Below are positions 40,235-48,314 of a stretch of DNA of 64,000 nucleotides, piece after piece. A program made the position numbers and the translations under genes. This DNA is from CAG-103 sp905215475 (GTDB taxonomy: Bacteria > Bacillota > Clostridia > Oscillospirales > Oscillospiraceae), in assembly GCA_905215475.1 (NCBI GenBank), contig CAJMPW010000003.1:179553-243552 (forward strand), in the 5' to 3' direction. How positions within the stretch are numbered: position 1 is the stretch's first letter; every line of letters begins with the position of its first letter. Below the pieces are notes generated by a model that did no database searches, was not told the origin of the DNA, and was given only the letters and a program-made list of their open reading frames with translations.

Positions 40235-40990
40235 TCACATGTCGTCTGCAAACGTCAGGATCTCCGGCTCGCCATCCGTGACGAGCAGAGAGTTTTCGTA
40301 GTGCGCCGACAGACTGCCGTCCGCCGTGACCACGGTCCAGCCGTTGTCAAGAACGCGGACTTCGTAGTCTCCGGCGTTGACCATCGGCTCCACGGCGATC
40401 GTCATGTTCTTCTGCAGACGCGGTCCGTGGCCGGGCTTGCCGTAGTTCGGAATCTCCGGCGCTTCATGCAGGCCGGCGCCGACGCCATGGCCGACATACT
40501 CGCGCACGAGCGAATAGCCATAGCTCTCGGCATAGTCCTGAATGGCGTGGCCGATATCCGAGATCCGGTAGCCGACGCGGGCAAAACGAATGCCTTCAAA
40601 AAAGCTCTGCCGCGTGATGCGGATCAGGCGCAGCGCCTCATCCGAGCACTGGCCGCACGGGAACGTGCCCGCGCAGTCACCGTTGAAGCCGCGGTAGCGG
40701 GCGCCGACGTCGACGCTGACGATATCGCCCTCATGCAGGACGCGATCGCCGGGTACGCCGTGGATGATCTCGTCATTGACGGAGATGCATGCCGCCGTCG
40801 GGAAGCCGCCGTCGGTCATGAAGCACGGCGTCGCGCCGGACTTCGTGATGAACTTGTGCACTTCGCGGTTGATCTGGCGGGTGGTCACGCCCGGGGCCAC
40901 CATCTGACGCGCGATGGTACGCGCGCCAGCGGTGATCCGGCCGGCTTGCCGCATGAGATCAATCTCAGGATCGGATTTGATGATGATCAT
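40235..40990 (-). CDS. map: Methionine aminopeptidase type I
   Basis: The 251-residue protein has the pita-bread fold with metal ligands in DVGARYRGFNGDCA (two Asp), GHGVGAGLHEAPEIPN (His) and TIAVEPMV (Glu). It removes initiator methionine. It starts inside the stop codon of adk (overlap of 4 bases), in the order adk-map-infA. Confidence 0.97.
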   Translation of the reverse strand: MIIIKSDPEIDLMRQAGRITAGARTIARQMVAPGVTTRQINREVHKFITKSGATPCFMTDGGFPTAACISVNDEIIHGVPGDRVLHEGDIVSVDVGARYRGFNGDCAGTFPCGQCSDEALRLIRITRQSFFEGIRFARVGYRISDIGHAIQDYAESYGYSLVREYVGHGVGAGLHEAPEIPNYGKPGHGPRLQKNMTIAVEPMVNAGDYEVRVLDNGWTVVTADGSLSAHYENSLLVTDGEPEILTFADDM

Positions 40991-41622
40991 TTCAGACCCA
41001 GAGCTTTCTCGATCGCAGCGGTCGTGGCCTCGATGGTCGGCTGGTTGTCGACGGAGACGAGCTTGCCGCGCTGGGCGTAGAAGTCCTTGAGCGGCTCGGT
41101 CTCGGCATGGTAGACATCCAGGCGCGCTTTGACGGTTTCGGGAGCGTCATCCTTGCGGATGGTCAGCTCACCGCCGCACAAGTCGCACTTGCCTTCCACC
41201 TTGGGAGGATTGGAGACGATGTGGAACGTGGCGCTGCAGTCCTTGCAGGTCCGGCGGCCGGACATACGCTCGATGATGGTCTCGTCCGCGATCTCGATCG
41301 ACAGGGCGGTGTCGACGTCGATGCCGTGCTGCTCCAGAGCTTCCGCCTGGGGGATGGTGCGCGGCATACCGTCGAGGATATAACCATGGGCGCAGTCGGG
41401 CTCGGCCAGACGCTCGCAGACGATGCCGATGATGACGTCGTCCGGAACGAGCTTGCCGCTTTCCACGTAGGATTTTGCTTTCAGACCCACGGGCGTGCCG
41501 TTTTTCATGGCCGCACGCAGGATGTTGCCGGTGGAAATAGTGGGGATGTTCAGCTTGCGGCTGAGGATCTCAGCCTGCGTTCCCTTGCCTGCACCGGGGG
41601 CACCTAACAAAACGAGTTTCAT
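40987..41622 (-). CDS. adk: Adenylate kinase
   Basis: The 211-residue protein starts MKLVLLGAPGAGKGTQAEIL, with the P-loop GAPGAGKGT. It is the long form with a LID domain holding CKDC and CDLC, a four-cysteine structural zinc site common in Gram-positives. It makes 2 ADP from ATP and AMP. It lies between secY and map. Confidence 0.98.
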   Translation of the reverse strand: MKLVLLGAPGAGKGTQAEILSRKLNIPTISTGNILRAAMKNGTPVGLKAKSYVESGKLVPDDVIIGIVCERLAEPDCAHGYILDGMPRTIPQAEALEQHGIDVDTALSIEIADETIIERMSGRRTCKDCSATFHIVSNPPKVEGKCDLCGGELTIRKDDAPETVKARLDVYHAETEPLKDFYAQRGKLVSVDNQPTIEATTAAIEKALGLK

Positions 41623-41638
41623 ACTATGAATCCTCCTA

Positions 41639-42937
41639 TCAGCTCAGGAAACCCTTATAGTTGCGCATGAGCATCTGCGCCTCGAGTGCGCGGACGGTCT
41701 CAAGTGCAACACCGACAACGATGATGATGGACGTGCCGCCCAGGGAGATACCGGTGAGCTGCTCCGCCTGCGAGCACGCACTGATGATCAGCGGCGTGAT
41801 CGCGATGACGCTCAGGTAGATCGCGCCGAAGAGCGTGATCTTGTTGAGCACCTTCTGGATGAATTCGCTCGTCGGCTTGCCTGCACGGAAGCCCGGGATG
41901 AATCCGCCGTTCTTCTTCAGGTTGTTCGCAACCTCGATCGGGTTGAACTGGATCGTGGAGTAGAAATAGCTGAAGAAGATGATGAGCAGGAAGTAGAGGA
42001 CGATATACGGCCAGGTGGTCGTATCAAAGATATGCTTCATGACCCAGCTGTTCTGCCACTTCGGGACGAAGGCGCAGATGGTGGCCGGCAGAGACGCGAT
42101 CGACTGGGCAAAGATGATCGGCAGGACGCCGCTCATGTTCACCTTCATCGGCAGGTGCGTGCTCTGGCCGCCGTACATCTTGCGGCCGACGACGCGCTTG
42201 GAGTACTGCACCGGCAGACGGCGCTCGGCATCGTTGACGAGCACGATCATGACGATCAGCAGCAGAGCGCCGAGGTACATCAGCACCAGCACCCACCAAG
42301 CGAGGTCGCCGTTGGCGACGTTGTTGATCTGGCGGATGATGGAGTTCGGGAAACGGGCGACGATGCTCACGAACAGGATGATCGAGATACCGTTGCCGAT
42401 GCCGAACTCGGTGATCTGCTCACCAAGCCACATGATGAGGGCGGAACCGGACGTAAAGGTCAGGACGATGACGATGGCGGCCCAGATATTGCTGGCGAAA
42501 GCCGCGTTCATGAGGCCGTAGTTGCGCATCATCATATAGTAAGCAAAGCCCTGCAGCAGGCCGATGGCGACCGTGCTGTAGCGGGTGATGCTGGCGATCT
42601 TCTTCTTGCCTTCCTCGCCGCCTTCCTTCTGCAGACGCCCCAGCGCGGGGATCGCAATGCACAGGAGCTGAATGATGATGGAAGCGTTGATGTACGGCTG
42701 GATGGACAGGGCGAAGATCGTTGCCTGAGAGAACGCGCCGCCGGACATGACGTTGAACAGTCCGAGGATCGTGTTCTGCAGGCCGCTTGACTGGAAGTAA
42801 TCCGCAAGCGCTTTGGTGTCGACGAAAGGTACGGGTACGGCATTGCCGAGACGGTAAAGCAGGACAATCAGCAGCGTGAAAAGAATTTTCTTGCGCAGCT
42901 CTTCAATGCGCCATGCGTTACGAAATGTCTGGAGCAC
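41639..42937 (-). CDS. secY: Protein translocase subunit SecY
   Basis: The 432-residue protein has ten membrane helices and the SecY motifs GNAVPVPFVDT near residue 34, NASIIIQLL near residue 85, and RQINNVANGD. It forms the protein-conducting channel with SecE and SecG and is driven by SecA, which is also encoded in this window (56707-59475). It is next to rplO, as in all bacteria. Confidence 0.98.
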   Translation of the reverse strand: MLQTFRNAWRIEELRKKILFTLLIVLLYRLGNAVPVPFVDTKALADYFQSSGLQNTILGLFNVMSGGAFSQATIFALSIQPYINASIIIQLLCIAIPALGRLQKEGGEEGKKKIASITRYSTVAIGLLQGFAYYMMMRNYGLMNAAFASNIWAAIVIVLTFTSGSALIMWLGEQITEFGIGNGISIILFVSIVARFPNSIIRQINNVANGDLAWWVLVLMYLGALLLIVMIVLVNDAERRLPVQYSKRVVGRKMYGGQSTHLPMKVNMSGVLPIIFAQSIASLPATICAFVPKWQNSWVMKHIFDTTTWPYIVLYFLLIIFFSYFYSTIQFNPIEVANNLKKNGGFIPGFRAGKPTSEFIQKVLNKITLFGAIYLSVIAITPLIISACSQAEQLTGISLGGTSIIIVVGVALETVRALEAQMLMRNYKGFLS

Positions 42938-42938
42938 C

Positions 42939-43379
42939 TTACACCACCTCAGCCTTTCCTCCTGCTGCCTCGATCTTCGCTTTCGCGGATTCGGAGAACG
43001 CAGAAGCCTTCACAGTCAGCTTCTTGGTGATTTCGCCGTTGCCGAGAATCTTCACGCCGTAGGTGCACTTGCTCAGCACACCGGCGTCAAGCAGAACCTT
43101 CGCGTCGACGACTGCGCCGTCTTCAAACTTCTCCAGAGCGGAGACGTTCACGCTCTCGAGCGGTTTGGCGAAGATGTTGTGGAAGCCGCGCTTCGGGATG
43201 CGGCGCGCCAGAGGCATCTGGCCGCCTTCGAAGCCGATGCGGACGCCGCCGCCGCTGCGGGCCTTCTGACCCTTATGACCGCGGCCGGCGGTCTTGCCGT
43301 TGCCGGTCGCATGGCCGCGGCCCTTGCGCTTGCCGACATGGGTGGAGCCCACAACGGGAGAAAGTTCGTGGATATTCAT
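42939..43379 (-). CDS. rplO: 50S ribosomal protein L15
   Basis: The 146-residue protein starts MNIHELSPVVGSTHVGKRKGRGHATGNGKTAGRGHKGQKARSGGG in spirit (glycine-rich basic L15 start) and has GFEGGQMPLARRIPKRGF. It helps early 50S assembly. It lies between rpmD and secY in the spc operon. Confidence 0.98.
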   Translation of the reverse strand: MNIHELSPVVGSTHVGKRKGRGHATGNGKTAGRGHKGQKARSGGGVRIGFEGGQMPLARRIPKRGFHNIFAKPLESVNVSALEKFEDGAVVDAKVLLDAGVLSKCTYGVKILGNGEITKKLTVKASAFSESAKAKIEAAGGKAEVV

Positions 43380-43393
43380 GTTTGGGGCCCTCC

Positions 43394-43576
43394 TTATTCT
43401 TCTTCAGTGACGGCGACGAGATAGCCGATCTTGGCGATCTTGCCGCGGGTCTGCGGGTTATCCGGCTGCACGGTCTCGTTGCCGATCTTGTGCAGGCCGA
43501 GGGAGTTGGCGGTGGCGATGTGCTTGACATTGCGGCCGCTGAGGCTCTTGACGAGCTTAATCTTCAGATTTGCCAT
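43394..43576 (-). CDS. rpmD: 50S ribosomal protein L30
   Basis: The 60-residue protein shows IKLVKSLSGRNVKHIATANSLGL and VQPDNPQTRGKIAKIGYLV, the L30 consensus. It lies between rpsE and rplO. It is present in only some bacteria, and its presence here fits the Clostridia. Confidence 0.97.
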   Translation of the reverse strand: MANLKIKLVKSLSGRNVKHIATANSLGLHKIGNETVQPDNPQTRGKIAKIGYLVAVTEEE

Positions 43577-43590
43577 GTCTCAGCCCCTCC

Positions 43591-44121
43591 TTAACCCAGA
43601 ATCTCTTCGGCGGTCTTGCCTCTGTAAGCAGCGACCTGCTGGGCGTTGCGCAGAGACTTCAGACCTTCCATCGTCGCAGCGACGACGTTTGCCGGGTTAT
43701 TCGAACGCAGGCACTTGGTACGGATGTCCTTGATGCCGGCAGCCTCGACCACAGCACGCACAGCGCCGCCGGCGATCACGCCGGTACCGGGAGCAGCGGG
43801 CTTGAGCAGCACGCGGCCGGCACCGAACGCGCCGACGACCTCGTGCGGGATCGTCGTGCCCTGCAGGGTCACGGTGGTCAGGTTCTTCTTAGCGTCCTCC
43901 AGGCCCTTGCGGATCGCTTCGGAAACTTCGGCTGCTTTGCCGAGGCCGAAGCCCACACGGCCCTTGCCGTCACCCACGACGACGAGTGCGGAGAACTTTG
44001 CGACGCGGCCGCCCTTAACGGTCTTGGAAACGCGGTTGAGGGCAACGACTTTTTCGGTGAATTCCTGGGGCTCATCGCTGCGGCTGCGGCGATTGTCCCG
44101 TCTGTCATTGTTATATGCCAT
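43591..44121 (-). CDS. rpsE: 30S ribosomal protein S5
   Basis: The 176-residue protein has the S5 double-stranded-RNA-binding motif EKVVALNRVSKTVKGGRVAKFSALVVVGDG and the C-terminal TKCLRSNNPANVVAATMEGL. It shapes decoding accuracy. The N-terminus is basic and acidic mixed (NNDRRDNRRSRSDEPQE) and longer than in E. coli. Confidence 0.98.
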   Translation of the reverse strand: MAYNNDRRDNRRSRSDEPQEFTEKVVALNRVSKTVKGGRVAKFSALVVVGDGKGRVGFGLGKAAEVSEAIRKGLEDAKKNLTTVTLQGTTIPHEVVGAFGAGRVLLKPAAPGTGVIAGGAVRAVVEAAGIKDIRTKCLRSNNPANVVAATMEGLKSLRNAQQVAAYRGKTAEEILG

Positions 44122-44138
44122 TTCGTTTCCTCCTCCCG

Positions 44139-44498
44139 TTAGAACTTCAGGCCGCCCTCACGGGCGCCTTCTGCCAGAGCCTTGACACGGCCATGGTACA
44201 CATTGCCGCCGCGGTCGAACACGACCTCGGTGATGCCGGCAGCCACGGCGCGCTCGCCGACGAGCTTGCCGATCTTGGCCGCTGCTTCGCAGTTGCCGCC
44301 ATTGCCTTCAAAGCCCTTTTCCACGGTGGAGGCGCTGCAGAGCGTCTTACCGGCGACATCGTCGATGATCTGGGCATAAATGTTGTTTTCGCTGCGGAAC
44401 ACGCTCAGACGCGGTCTCTCGGCCGTGCCGGAAACCTTGCCGCGCACTCTCTGGTGACGGCGAACGCGCTGCGCTTTCGTATTCGGTCTCTTAATCAT
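44139..44498 (-). CDS. rplR: 50S ribosomal protein L18
   Basis: The 119-residue protein starts IKRPNTKAQRVRRHQRVRGKVSGTAERPRL and ends FDRGGNVYHGRVKALAEGAREGGLKF, both typical of L18, a 5S rRNA-binding protein. It lies between rplF and rpsE. Confidence 0.98.
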   Translation of the reverse strand: MIKRPNTKAQRVRRHQRVRGKVSGTAERPRLSVFRSENNIYAQIIDDVAGKTLCSASTVEKGFEGNGGNCEAAAKIGKLVGERAVAAGITEVVFDRGGNVYHGRVKALAEGAREGGLKF

Positions 44499-44514
44499 TC
44501 AGGCACACCTCCAA

Positions 44515-45054
44515 TTACTTCGCGCCGGTCTTGCCTTCTTTGCGGCGGACGTGCTCATAGTCGTACTTGATGCCCTTGCCCTTGTACGGCTCGGGCGGAC
44601 GCTTGGCGCGCACTTCTGCTGCAAACTGGCCGACCTTTTCCTTGTCGATACCCTTGATGATGACCTGGTTCGGGTTCGGGACCTCGATCTGGATGTCCGC
44701 ATTCTCGGACATGGTGACCGTGTGCGAGAAGCCCAGGTGCATGACAAGGTTCTGTCCTTCCTTCACGGCTCTGTAGCCGACGCCGTTGATCTCCAGCGTC
44801 TTGCTGAAGCCCTCGGTCACGCCGATGACCATGTTGTGGATCAGCGTGCGGGTCAGGCCGTGCAGGGAGCGGTGCAGTTTGTCATCGCTCGGACGGGTGA
44901 CATGGATGGTGTTGCCTTCGACCGTGACGGTCATGTCCGGATGCACGTTGTGCGTCAGGGTGCCCTTCGGGCCCTTGACGGTGACGATCGTGCCGTTGCA
45001 GGTGACTTCAACACCTGCGGGGATCTCGATGGGAGCTCTACCAATTCTTGACAT
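44515..45054 (-). CDS. rplF: 50S ribosomal protein L6
   Basis: The 179-residue protein starts MSRIGRAPIEIPAGVEVTCN and ends PEPYKGKGIKYDYEHVRRKEGKTGAK, the L6 consensus tail. It lies near the GTPase centre of the 50S subunit. It lies between rpsH and rplR in normal order. Confidence 0.98.
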   Translation of the reverse strand: MSRIGRAPIEIPAGVEVTCNGTIVTVKGPKGTLTHNVHPDMTVTVEGNTIHVTRPSDDKLHRSLHGLTRTLIHNMVIGVTEGFSKTLEINGVGYRAVKEGQNLVMHLGFSHTVTMSENADIQIEVPNPNQVIIKGIDKEKVGQFAAEVRAKRPPEPYKGKGIKYDYEHVRRKEGKTGAK

Positions 45055-45069
45055 TGTTCTGTACCTCCC

Positions 45070-45468
45070 TTACCACACAAACGCGAGGACTTCGCCGCCG
45101 ACGTGCTGCGCACGCGCCTTCTTGTCGGTCATGATGCCCTTCGAGGTGGAGATGATCGCGATGCCGAGGCCGCGCAGGACCTGCGGCAGCTCGTCAGCGC
45201 CGGCGTACACACGCAGGCCGGGCTTGGAGACTCTGCGGAGGCCCTGGATGGCCTTCTCTTTGCCGGGGAGATACTTCAGGGTGACGCGGATGACGCCCTG
45301 CGTGCCGTCATCAATGAGCTGGAAGCTCTTGATGTAGCCTTCCTCGAGAAGAATTTCGGCGATGGCCTTCTTCATCTTGGAATTCGGGATATCCACGGTT
45401 TCGTGCCGAGCGCTGCCAGCGTTGCGGATGCGGGTCAGCATATCGGCGATGGGATCGGTGATCTGCAT
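45070..45468 (-). CDS. rpsH: 30S ribosomal protein S8
   Basis: The 132-residue protein has MQITDPIADMLTRIRNAGSARHE and the C-terminal ISTSKGIMTDKKARAQHVGGEVLAFVW, typical of S8, which binds the central domain of 16S rRNA and in E. coli represses the spc operon. Here it is separated from rpsN by an unusual 465-base non-coding stretch. Confidence 0.98.
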   Translation of the reverse strand: MQITDPIADMLTRIRNAGSARHETVDIPNSKMKKAIAEILLEEGYIKSFQLIDDGTQGVIRVTLKYLPGKEKAIQGLRRVSKPGLRVYAGADELPQVLRGLGIAIISTSKGIMTDKKARAQHVGGEVLAFVW

Positions 45469-45933
45469 TGTTTGTTTCCTCCTTAGTTAGAAGTTACCGA
45501 TGATACGGTTTGGGCGGCGAGGTTCCGCATGAATACATGATTCCCTGCGGCCTTTCGTCATCCCTGCCCTTTCAGCGAAGGGCAAAAGCTTGCTTTTGTG
45601 ACGCGCGGTCCATTTTCATGCCGCTGCCGGATGGCGGCGGCACGGCCGCGGTGCCGGACGACGCAAAAGCGGTGATTCCTTGCCTGCGCGCCGGGTCAAA
45701 CGCACAGGCAGTGCGGGGTGCGGCACCGGGACTCAGATCATAAGCACCGGCACCGTATTTCAGTGCGCACCGACAGCCGCAGATCCAGCTGCGGCTGAAG
45801 GGGCGAACTTACGGAAGTTGGAGCTGAACAGAATGTTCAGCGCTGGTCAAAATTCTGTTGATTGGCGAAGTGCGCTGTGCGCAGCTGTATTTCTATACAG
45901 CAAGCGCGGCTCACGATGCATGGCGGAAAATTT
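45469..45933 (-). other. 465-base hairpin-rich non-coding region inside the spc operon
   Basis: The rpsN-rpsH junction is normally a few dozen bases. Here it is 465 bases with no plausible gene. It contains many short perfect inverted repeats: 45566-45583, 45583-45598 (a 16-bp palindrome), 45621-45640, 45682-45709, 45776-45795, 45823-45841 (8-bp stem, 3-base loop) and 45884-45901 (7-bp stem, 4-base loop). No T run follows any of them on the minus strand, so they do not look like terminators, and no convincing promoter was found. Confidence 0.6.
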
Positions 45934-46119
45934 TTACCAGCTGGCCTTGCGCACGCCGGGGATCTGGCCCTTGTACGCCAGCTCACGGAAGCAAATACGG
46001 CAGATACCGTAGTTGCGCAGGTAAGCGTGGGGACGGCCGCAGATCTTGCAGCGGTTGTACTGGCGGGTGGAGAACTTCGCAGGCGCCTGCTGCTTGAGGA
46101 TCATAGATTTCTTAGCCAT
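45934..46119 (-). CDS. rpsN: 30S ribosomal protein S14, zinc type
   Basis: The 61-residue protein has CKICG and CRIC, the two CxxC pairs of the zinc-binding (type Z) S14, and the short length of that class. The start MAKKSMILKQQ is a variant of the usual start of this class. It lies between rplE and the non-coding region before rpsH. Confidence 0.97.
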   Translation of the reverse strand: MAKKSMILKQQAPAKFSTRQYNRCKICGRPHAYLRNYGICRICFRELAYKGQIPGVRKASW

Positions 46120-46134
46120 TGTGTCGCTCCTCCC

Positions 46135-46689
46135 TTATGCTTTGGTGACGAACGGGGCGCCCATGAGCTTGAGCAGCTCACGTGCTTCCTCGTCGGTCTT
46201 GGCGGTGGTGATGATGGCGATGTTCATGCCGCGGAGCTTCTCGATCTTATCGTACTCGATCTCGGGGAAGATGATCTGCTCCTTGAGGCCGAGGCTGTAG
46301 TTGCCGCGGCCGTCAAACGCGTCGGCCGAGATGCCGCGGAAGTCGCGGACACGGGGCAGCGCGATGTTGAACAGGCGGTCCAGGAACTCCCACATACGGT
46401 CCTGACGCAGCGTGACCTTCACGCCGACGTGCATACCCTCACGCAGCTTGAAGTTCGCGACGCTCTTCTTGGCGACGGTCGCGACGGCCTTCTGACCGGT
46501 GATCGCGGTGATGTCCTTGATGACGGCGTCGAGCGCCTTGGCGTTATCCTTGCAGTCGCCGCAGCCAACGCTGACGACGATCTTCTCGATCTTCGGGATC
46601 TGCATAACGCTCTCGTACTGGAACTTTGTCATCAGAGCGGGAGCGACTTCCTCCACATACTTCTTCTTCATAGAAGGCATTGTTGCCAT
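46135..46689 (-). CDS. rplE: 50S ribosomal protein L5
   Basis: The 184-residue protein has SVMQIPKIEKIVVSVGCGDC, a variant of the L5 start, and IFPEIEYDKIEKLRGMNIAIITTA, the conserved C-terminal motif. It binds 5S rRNA and the P-site tRNA. It lies between rplX and rpsN. Confidence 0.98.
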   Translation of the reverse strand: MATMPSMKKKYVEEVAPALMTKFQYESVMQIPKIEKIVVSVGCGDCKDNAKALDAVIKDITAITGQKAVATVAKKSVANFKLREGMHVGVKVTLRQDRMWEFLDRLFNIALPRVRDFRGISADAFDGRGNYSLGLKEQIIFPEIEYDKIEKLRGMNIAIITTAKTDEEARELLKLMGAPFVTKA

Positions 46690-46707
46690 AGTTCGTTGCT
46701 CCCTCCT

Positions 46708-47013
46708 TTACAGTTCGGCGCCGCACTTCTTGCAGATGCGGGCCTTCTTGCCGTCCGTGATCTTGTGCGCAACGCGGGTCGGCTTGCCGCACTTCGGGCA
46801 GACGACCATGACCTTGCAGGCATAGATCGGGGTTTCGGTCTTGATGATGCCGCCCTGATCCTGCTGATTTTTCGGCTTCTGGTGCTTCGTGGCGACGTTC
46901 ACGCCCTCCACGATGACCTTGCCGCCCTTCGGGTCAGCAGACAGGACCTTGCCTTCCTTGCCCTTGTTCTTACCGGACAGGACAACGACTTTATCGTCTT
47001 TTTTGATGTTCAT
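46708..47013 (-). CDS. rplX: 50S ribosomal protein L24
   Basis: The 101-residue protein has the KOW motif KKDDKVVVLSGKNKGKEGKV and VIVEGVNVATKHQKPKNQQDQGG. It starts 50S assembly. The ATG at 47013 is preferred because GAGGAGGGC lies 7-8 bases upstream and L24 rarely has an N-terminal extension. CPKCG and CKKCG at the C-terminus form a zinc ribbon-like pair. Confidence 0.97.
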   Translation of the reverse strand: MNIKKDDKVVVLSGKNKGKEGKVLSADPKGGKVIVEGVNVATKHQKPKNQQDQGGIIKTETPIYACKVMVVCPKCGKPTRVAHKITDGKKARICKKCGAEL

Positions 47014-47027
47014 GTTCTGCGCCCTCC

Positions 47028-47399
47028 TCAAATAACTTCGGGAGCCAGAGACAGGATCTTCGTGAAGTCACTGTCGCGGAGCTCACGGGCGACGGGCCCA
47101 AAGATACGGGTGCCGCGGGGGTTCTTATCCTCGCCATTGATCAGGACGGCGGCGTTCTCATCGAAACGCACATAGGTGCCGTCTGCGCGGCGGACCGCCT
47201 TCGCGGTGCGGACAACAACAGCCTTGACGACGTCGCCCTTCTTGACGGAGCCGCCCGGAGCTGCCTTGCGCACGGAAGCGACGATCACGTCGCCGATGCT
47301 GGCGTACTTACGCTTGGATCCGCCGAGAACGCGGATGCACTTGATTTCCTTGGCGCCGGTATTGTCGGCAACCTTCAGATAACTTTCCTGCTGAATCAT
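47028..47399 (-). CDS. rplN: 50S ribosomal protein L14
   Basis: The 123-residue protein reads MIQQESYLKVADNTGAKEIKCI at the start and has PRGTRIFGPVARELRDSDFTKILSLAPEV at the end, the L14 consensus. It is a conserved bridge to the 30S subunit. It lies between rpsQ and rplX. Confidence 0.98.
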   Translation of the reverse strand: MIQQESYLKVADNTGAKEIKCIRVLGGSKRKYASIGDVIVASVRKAAPGGSVKKGDVVKAVVVRTAKAVRRADGTYVRFDENAAVLINGEDKNPRGTRIFGPVARELRDSDFTKILSLAPEVI

Positions 47400-47411
47400 G
47401 TTGTTGCCTCC

Positions 47412-47675
47412 TTACTTCGCCTTTTCAACGATCTCGACCACGCGCCATCTCTTGTCCTTGGACAGGGGGCGGGTCTCCATCACGCGGACGATATCACCGA
47501 CGTGGCACTCGTTGTTCTCGTCGTGTGCCTTCAGGCGATAGGTCTGGCCGATGATCTTTTTATAAACCTTGTGCGCAACGTGGTCCTCCACGATGACGAC
47601 AACGGTCTTGTCCATCTTGTCGGACACCACTTTGCCGACGCGGGTCTTGCGGGAAGTCGTTCTCATTTCGTTCAT
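47412..47675 (-). CDS. rpsQ: 30S ribosomal protein S17
   Basis: The 87-residue protein has the S17 OB-fold sequence RKTRVGKVVSDKMDKTVVVIVEDHVAHKVYKK and VGDIVRVMETRPLSKDKRWRVVEIVEKA. It helps 30S assembly. The ATG at 47675 is chosen over a GTG two codons earlier because the GGAGG is 9 bases from it. Confidence 0.97.
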   Translation of the reverse strand: MNEMRTTSRKTRVGKVVSDKMDKTVVVIVEDHVAHKVYKKIIGQTYRLKAHDENNECHVGDIVRVMETRPLSKDKRWRVVEIVEKAK

Positions 47676-47689
47676 TCTCACTTACCTCC

Positions 47690-47884
47690 TCACTGCTCGA
47701 GCTGCTTTTCGCGGAGCACGGTTTTGACTCGGGCAATGTCGCGACGCACAGCAGAAATCTTAACGGGGTTGTCAAGATGATTGGTAGCGTGCTGCATACG
47801 GAGCATGAACAGGTCCTTCTTCAGCTCGACCAGCTTGCTTTCCAGCTCAGCGGCGGACATGGAGCGAATTTCACTAGCTTTCAT
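47690..47884 (-). CDS. rpmC: 50S ribosomal protein L29
   Basis: The 64-residue protein starts MKASEIRSMSAAELESKLVELKKDLFMLRMQ, the L29 consensus, with NPVKISAVRRDIARVKTVLRE. It lies at the exit of the peptide tunnel and docks trigger factor. The start at 47884 is chosen because a longer upstream frame overlaps rplP and lacks L29 features. It abuts rplP. Confidence 0.97.
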   Translation of the reverse strand: MKASEIRSMSAAELESKLVELKKDLFMLRMQHATNHLDNPVKISAVRRDIARVKTVLREKQLEQ

Positions 47885-47885
47885 C

Positions 47886-48314
47886 TTATTCACCACCAAT
47901 CTCAGTCTCTTCCTTCTTGACGATCTTCGTCTTGCAGGGAAGCTTGTGGCTGGCCAGACGCAGCGCCTCACGGGCAGCCTCTTCCGACACACCAGCAATC
48001 TCAAACAGAACTCTGCCGGGCTTCACGACGGCAACCCAGTACTCAGGAGAACCTTTACCGGAACCCATGCGGGTCTCGGCCGGCTTCTGCGTGACCGGCT
48101 TGTCGGGGAAGATCTTGATCCAGACCTGACCGCCACGCTTGGTGTAACGGGTCATGGCGACACGGGCCGCCTCGATCTGGTTGGAGGTGATCCAGGCCGG
48201 CTCCTGCGCCTGCAGGCCGAAATCGCCATAGGTCACCTTATTGCCGCGCAGGGCCTTGCCGGTCATACGACCGCGCTGCACTCTGCGGTACTTCACTCTT
48301 TTCGGCATCAGCAT
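47886..48314 (-). CDS. rplP: 50S ribosomal protein L16
   Basis: The 142-residue protein has KYRRVQRGRMTGKALRGNKVTYGDFGLQA and the later GGQVWIKIFPDKPVTQKPAETRMGSGKGSPEYWVAVVKPG, hallmarks of L16. It shapes the A-site of the 50S subunit. Its ATG overlaps the stop of rpsC by one base (TAATG). Confidence 0.98.
   Translation of the reverse strand: MLMPKRVKYRRVQRGRMTGKALRGNKVTYGDFGLQAQEPAWITSNQIEAARVAMTRYTKRGGQVWIKIFPDKPVTQKPAETRMGSGKGSPEYWVAVVKPGRVLFEIAGVSEEAAREALRLASHKLPCKTKIVKKEETEIGGE

Noticed and set aside
45510..45743. A 77-codon open frame in the rpsN-rpsH gap
   Set aside because: No ribosome-binding site, no known motif and opposite in direction to the operon.
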